DNA of 64,000 bases from Pilaira anomala. Taxonomy: Eukaryota > Mucoromycota > Mucoromycetes > Mucorales > Mucoraceae. Of the stretch, positions 59,683 to 64,000 are shown piece after piece (the first letter of the stretch is position 1; every line of letters begins with the position of its first letter). Under the pieces are notes generated by a model. That model was not told the DNA's origin and searched no databases. It was given only the letters and a program-made list of their open reading frames with translations. The position numbers and the translations under genes are program-made. The stretch spans positions 733,501 to 797,500 of the forward strand of contig JAIXMQ010000006.1 of NCBI GenBank assembly GCA_025716855.1, in the 5' to 3' direction.

Positions 59683-59841
59683 TCTAACCTCTTTAGCAAA
59701 AGCCAAAGCTTTGTCTTTGGAGCGATTAGCACAAGCAACAATCTCGAACTTCTTGTCTCCAACAGCTTGGTAAGCTCTATTATGACGGTGAGCGAAGATA
59801 CCTGTACCAATAATACCGATTTTAATAGTTTGTTCTGACAT
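58436..59841 (-). CDS. Gfo/Idh/MocA-family NAD(P)-dependent oxidoreductase, 347 aa
   Basis: Exons are 59841-59689, 59610-59506, 59379-59325, 59238-58829 and 58756-58436 (1044 nt, in frame). The N-terminal Rossmann fold starts IKIGIIGTGIFAHRH (GxGxxA-type dinucleotide loop). The family motif EKPI is at residues 101-104, with Lys102 the conserved catalytic-site lysine. The C-terminal half has the open-sheet substrate domain, with GGYLSDGCVHDMAHL bearing the D...H pair typical of active members. The family oxidises or reduces sugars, inositol or dihydrodiols. The substrate is not evident. Two introns begin GT followed by very long A runs (76 and 28 A). Confidence 0.92.
59428..59503. repeat. Poly(T) tract of 76 bp (poly-A in the sense strand of an intron)
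   Basis: An uninterrupted run of T on the plus strand lying in intron 2 of the oxidoreductase gene. On the coding strand the intron starts GT and then has 76 A. Confidence 0.95.
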
Positions 59842-60117
59842 TGTGCGTATATGTATATATATGTTTTGTTTATAAAAAAAAAAGAAATTTTTAAATTGAA
59901 AAAATGCTATTTAAAAAAAAAAGCGGGAAAAAAAAAATGATGTAACAATAGATTATGTAAGTGAAACGATTTTACTTTTTTAGTGGCCTATCTTTTTTGA
60001 AGTCCCTTTTGTTTTTCAAAGCCATTTTACCATTGACGTTATCATGCGGTGATATTATTTTAATTTTAAATAGACTTTTCTTTGATTTATTTATAGTTGT
60101 AAAAGATATATACAGTA
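59842..60117. promoter_or_regulatory. Upstream region of the oxidoreductase gene
   Basis: AT-rich sequence with A runs at 59871-59884 and 59911-59938 just upstream of the start codon. No gene is seen. Confidence 0.4.
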
Positions 60118-60290
60118 CTTCCACCATCAATTGGACACTTTTGTGAAAATATTGGTCGGATTCTAAAAAAATATTGGTCGCTTTTCTGAAAACCAATTGG
60201 TCACTTTCTTGAAAACCTATTGTCCACTTTTTCAAATGTCAATTGGTCACTTTTTGGAAATTCATTTGGTCACTTGTAAAAAAGACTTAT
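60118..60290. repeat. Degenerate minisatellite, ATTGGTCACTTTTTGAAAA unit
   Basis: About six imperfect units of 25-30 bp with core (CA)ATTGGTCACTTTTNTGAAAAC. The GGTCACTTTTT part also occurs in the array at 47030, so the two arrays may belong to one broader repeat type. Confidence 0.7.
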
Positions 60291-60610
60291 ACAGTGAAGC
60301 CTATTGAAATTGATGTTTTCCAAAAAAAAGTAACTGGTTAAAAGTCAAAAAAGGACACAAGGTTAACTAAAATTGGTATTTAACTGGCAGATGCTTTTGG
60401 CGGGGTTTTTTTGTCTTCTTGCTTAAAAATACAACATAATGAGGGCTACATTCTTTTATAAAGATAGACAAGAGAACCTGTTGAATGAACTTGGAGAAAG
60501 AGTTTTCGATCCAATGGAGGACGTTTTGACGCAAGTTGACGATCTTAATGTAGCTCTTGGAACAATAACCAATCGAGAATTTTACTTGAGCGCTAAGAAC
60601 TCCGAAAAAG

Positions 60611-60910
60611 TTGTTTAGTGAGCCCTCAGTTAAAGAACAGTTGAAATCTAGTAATTTGACTGAATCAGCCAAGTTATGCAATCTTCATAACGATCTAGCC
60701 AGAGAAGCGTTTACTAATCGTATGCTTAAGCAGCCTCAAGAATATAGTTTGGTGGCTAAAGCTGCGAAAGGACCTCACGTGAAATACCGTACTGCGCTAA
60801 ATTGGTGGCACATCTATGAAGACATGAAAAGAATACCGTATAAAAAGAGCGAACAAAACAGAATTTGTTTTGATCTTAGCCGGTTTTATACACGAGCCCA
60901 ATTTTCATAA
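60611..60910 (+). CDS. Unrecognised ORF, possible helix-turn-helix fragment, 99 aa
   Basis: I do not recognise this gene. The frame has normal composition (ESAKLCNLHNDLAREAFTNRM, then YRTALNWWHIYEDMKRIPYKKSE). The TALNWWHIYEDM part resembles the recognition helix of transposase-type HTH domains found in Mucorales repeats, but no catalytic domain follows within this window. It may be a transposon remnant. Confidence 0.3.
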   Translation: MFSEPSVKEQLKSSNLTESAKLCNLHNDLAREAFTNRMLKQPQEYSLVAKAAKGPHVKYRTALNWWHIYEDMKRIPYKKSEQNRICFDLSRFYTRAQFS

Positions 60911-62497
60911 TTGTGATTTTCCAAAGTTCGTTATATCAAATACCGAAATCTGCTTCAGGCTTAAGAGCTTTCTATATCTTGGAGTGGGAGTTGGGATGAG
61001 TGTTACTATTTCTTGCGTCCTCTCTTCGGAAACTGAGTATCTACCTGGCCGTCACCTTGTCTACATTGTAAATACTAAATCAAATTAGACTGATTTGATT
61101 GAAAGTGTCAAAAACAAGATTTAAGAAGGGTAAATTCGCAAACATATTATTTTTTGAAGGGCTCTAAGCTATACGGTTTATAATTTGTAGAATTTTGTGC
61201 TACAACTTATGGATCTATTTACACTGAAAGTTACATATTAAAAAACGTGCTTCCTCACTAAAGGTATGAAAGATCGACTTTTTGTTTTCAAGCATGATTG
61301 ACATCTTCAATAACATGAATAGTTTAGGAACATGTAGTGCAAAATTCTGAATAGAAAAGATCTGCTCAAGATATTCCGATTGCATACAAAAAGCCATCGG
61401 GACACTTCAATAAGTGAAAATACGTAATTTCATCAAGATAGTTTATTTCCAAAAAACTACACAAAACGATACTGGGTAGGTAGAACAAGCTACTGGAGCT
61501 TTTTATTTACATCTAAATCGCTCGGATCAGTTCAGCTTGACAACGAGTATTATGAAATGCCAACAGTCTGTTGAATACTATCTATTAACTGGATCATTTT
61601 CTTCACAACAAGACTGCTCCCAATATAAAGCAAAAAAAAAAGTCTAATGCACAAATTATCTGAAAAAACTAAACCAATAGTGGACTCTTCCTAAATGAAG
61701 AATTATAAAGGTTTAATAAGAGTTATAAAATATTATGACATTACGTATATATATTCTTGGCTACCTTTAAACTTGAGGATCATATTGCTTTGGAATCTGC
61801 AATATGGAGATATAGTAAAAATTGTTCCAATGGGTTTTTTAAGTCTGGATGAAGCATTACAAGCCAGTGCTTATGTTGGTTGTCTAACGAGAAATTTACT
61901 CGAGTGATTTCATTTAGGTAGAGGCATAACATAATACGAAAATAAAATGTTAGTAACAATGTATTTTATTATTTACTCTTTTTTTTTATGTACTTGTACT
62001 GACCTTCTTCATTCATTCAAAACCCCAACTGTGCACGACATACGCATAGGAAGCGCCTCAGCATTCAATCTGGTTACCTAATATTAGGAACTTGATTGAA
62101 GGACGTGACCAAAACAGCCAGGGCTTTGAAGCATTCTACAAAGGTCTCTTAACAGCGAAACACATCGGTCTGCCAAACCATAACGTGGCCAGTCAACATT
62201 ATATTGAGAAAATCACGCTTAGATGTGAGATCTACCCTCGAGTTTAAGATAATGAAATGACTTAAAGATTGCACCTTAAGCTCTAAGATAGAGTAAGGCT
62301 ACTTGGCAAAGTAGTAATCGTCATTGTTCCATCTCTGCCACTCTTGGTTTGTCAATCTGTAGAAGCTAAAGGAAAAATTATGAGAAATGCACCAGCAAAT
62401 TTATCAATACTGTGACGTAATAGATGTGACTTCTTTTATTAATATCGTGTGATTAAACTCGTCCTACAAATCAACTCACCCTTTTTTACTCGCTTAA
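60911..62497. other. Repeat-like spacer with broken short frames
   Basis: Composition is closer to coding than in most spacers, with short open stretches (61695-61907 plus, 61215-61397 minus), but none has a recognised motif or a supported splice chain. It is probably decayed mobile-element sequence. This is inference. Confidence 0.35.
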
Positions 62498-63421
62498 GAG
62501 CATCCCCAGTGGTTTAATTAAATTTTTAGTTAAAATAAAAGTTAATTTCCGGAGTTAATTTAACAAATTGCACGAATCCGCAATGGTTTTGTTAAATTTA
62601 ACTTTTTCTTTCTTTCAGTTTATTTCAATTTTTATCAATTTACTTATTTTTATAAAATAATTATGAACAACTTCAAGTGATTCTTTGAAAATGATGAAGG
62701 AGAGGATTTGTATGAGGAAACCGTTTTTAGAGCAACTAATTCTTTCGCAGCAACTCAAGCCACCTCTGGCAACAGAACATCCAGTGACGAAAGATCATCC
62801 AAACGTCGTTACATAGACAGAGACCATGCTTCGGGACATCAACGTCTTTTTGATGATTATTTTGCTGAAGTTCCCGTCTTCAGTCCAAGACAATTTCGTC
62901 GTCGTTTTAGAATGAATCGTAGTCTTTTTTTGAGAATTTTAGAGGATATCAAGAACCATGATATTTATTTTGTGCAGAAAAGAGACGCTGCTAATAAGCC
63001 TGGACTTTCGACACATCAGAAAGTAACAGCAGCAATGCGTCAATTGGCATATGGTGTGTCATCTGATTGCGTTGACGAATATTTGAGAGTTGCAGACTCA
63101 ACTGCTATGGAGTGCCTTAAGCGCTTTTGCAATGCTGTAGTCGAAATATATGAAGATGAGTATATGAGAACACCAAGCAAGCAAGACGTAGAGCGTTTGA
63201 TGGCAGTTGGAAAGGCCAGAGGATTCCCTGGAATGATTGGTTCAATAGACTGTATGCATTGGACATGGAAGTTTTTTTTTTTTTTTTTTTTTTTTGTATG
63301 GGATCCGAGGATCCGTTTTATTTTTATATTTTTTTAAAATATTGTTTAATTTAAAAAAATTTTAAATAATTTGACTTGCATTGTTAATTTAACAAATATT
63401 CCGCACGACCATTGGGGATGA
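62498..63421 (+). mobile_element. Internally deleted PIF/Harbinger-like element
   Basis: The left end starts GAGCATCCCCAGTGG (62498-62512). The right end has CCATTGGGGATG (63409-63420), its inverse with one change, which suits Harbinger-type terminal inverted repeats (GAGCATCYCCARYGG). Subterminal GTTAATTTAACAAA stretches occur on both sides. A 3-bp TTA/TAA target duplication is plausible but not clear on the right. The element is only 0.9 kb and holds a truncated transposase. Confidence 0.6.
62663..63281 (+). pseudogene. Truncated Harbinger (DDE_Tnp_4) transposase
   Basis: The frame from the ATG at 62663 meets TGA at 62678-62680 (codon 6), then stays open for about 200 codons. The N-terminal helical region reads FDDYFAEVPVFSPRQFRRRFRM and LFLRILEDI, typical of PIF/Harbinger nucleases. 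VTAAMRQLAYGVSSDCVDEYLRVADSTAMECLKRF follows, and then GFPGMIGSIDCMHW with the first catalytic aspartate. Right after this the sequence turns into a T run and the right terminus, so the rest of the catalytic core is missing. It cannot encode a working transposase. Confidence 0.8.
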
Positions 63422-64000
63422 GATTTGTTAAATTTTTTGTGTAATTTAACATTTAACGTGCCAAAGTCTAAGTCTCCAAGCAAGACTTCTTATACCAAAT
63501 CCCCAAGTCCATCAAATGCTCCGAAACCCAACGCTGGAAAAAGAATCTCGAATATCAATATAAATGAAGAGAATATTAAAGGCGTTTCAAACGAATACCT
63601 CAAAGCACCTGTTTCTGCTTGGACAAGTCCAAAGAAGTTGGTTGATTCTATTGAATTTGATAATATGTTTCAGACAGCGCCACTTCAAGCTTTAAATCAT
63701 ATAAGAAACAGCCTCGAAAATATTGGGAAATCAAGAAGTGTTTCTGATCAGTTATCTAGATACGCAATCAAATGTCATGAATACTCTATGAAGCCAAAGT
63801 TTAAGGAGACATTCGAAAGATTATATGCCGCCAAGCAAGGAAGAGCTCAAGATAGTCTGCTGAATAAACAGTCGAGAGTTCTTTATTTTAAGGCTATTGA
63901 TTCCGCAGTTGATATGACAGACAGGGCTCTCGATATTGTAAAAGAATCTACCTTGGAAAAAATGGACGCTCCAGAACATAGTACTATGGGCGATACTGGT
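63422..64000 (+). CDS. Unrecognised ORF, open at the right edge
   Basis: Partial. A frame stays open from 63422 to the window end (193 codons) without a clear ATG at its 5' end. It starts inside or next to the Harbinger terminus. The first recognisable part is Lys/Ser/Pro-rich (KSKSPSKTSYTKSPSPSNAPK), a disordered linker. The rest is polar and helical (LQALNHIRNSLENIGKSR, FKETFERLYAAKQGR). It may be an exon whose 5' part lies beyond the inserted element, or the middle of another mobile-element gene. I do not recognise it. Confidence 0.45.

Noticed and set aside
62498..62590. Separate small MITE nested in the left end of the Harbinger element
   Set aside because: The inner CAATGG and GTTAATTTAACAAA repeats are better explained as subterminal repeats of the one element. 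No second target duplication is seen.

Overview
This is a nuclear contig from a filamentous fungus, most likely of the order Mucorales (early-diverging Mucoromycota). The evidence is AT-rich DNA full of poly-A/T runs, many short introns of about 50-90 nt with GTAAGT/GTATGT donors, and two CotH-family genes, a family greatly expanded in Mucorales. Species cannot be told. I saw no rRNA, tRNA, CRISPR array or plasmid gene.

Positions 1-31 kb are mostly housekeeping genes. In order they are an unrecognised 279-aa protein (-), a secretory or membrane CotH protein (+), a monocarboxylate-type MFS transporter (-) with an apparent 2-nt micro-exon, and PTAR1 (-), which is divergent from a SWI3/RSC8 chromatin-remodeller subunit (+) across 131 bp. 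Next come a kelch membrane protein (-), divergent from cytosolic leucyl-tRNA synthetase (+), then cysteine dioxygenase (-), a small coiled-coil protein (-), a TBC Rab-GAP (-), and a long intronless transposase-like ORF (-). For each gene whose intron structure I worked out here, the joined exons sum to a multiple of three.

Positions 31-43.7 kb are gene-poor. They hold a possible 38-aa membrane microprotein, SGF29 of the SAGA complex (-) and a GPI-anchored-type CotH protein (+), separated by long AT-rich, microsatellite-rich spacers.

Positions 43.7-48.9 kb are the accessory region. Three related, all damaged, copies of a gene with a serine-recombinase-like C-terminal region are embedded in minisatellite arrays and solo LTRs. 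One duplicated block has lost its middle. The arrays switch orientation exactly at a solo LTR. The same LTR family also sits at 2.3-3.0 kb with a perfect 5-bp target duplication.

Positions 51-60 kb return to ordinary genes: a Gln-rich acidic disordered protein (+), a GCN4-like bZIP factor (-), a DH/PH Rho-GEF (-), an 80-aa Cys-rich membrane protein (+) and a Gfo/Idh/MocA oxidoreductase (-) with an intron that starts GT followed by 76 A.

Positions 60-64 kb are again repeat-like. They hold a degenerate minisatellite, an unrecognised ORF, a truncated PIF/Harbinger element with a nonsense codon, and an open reading frame that runs off the right edge.
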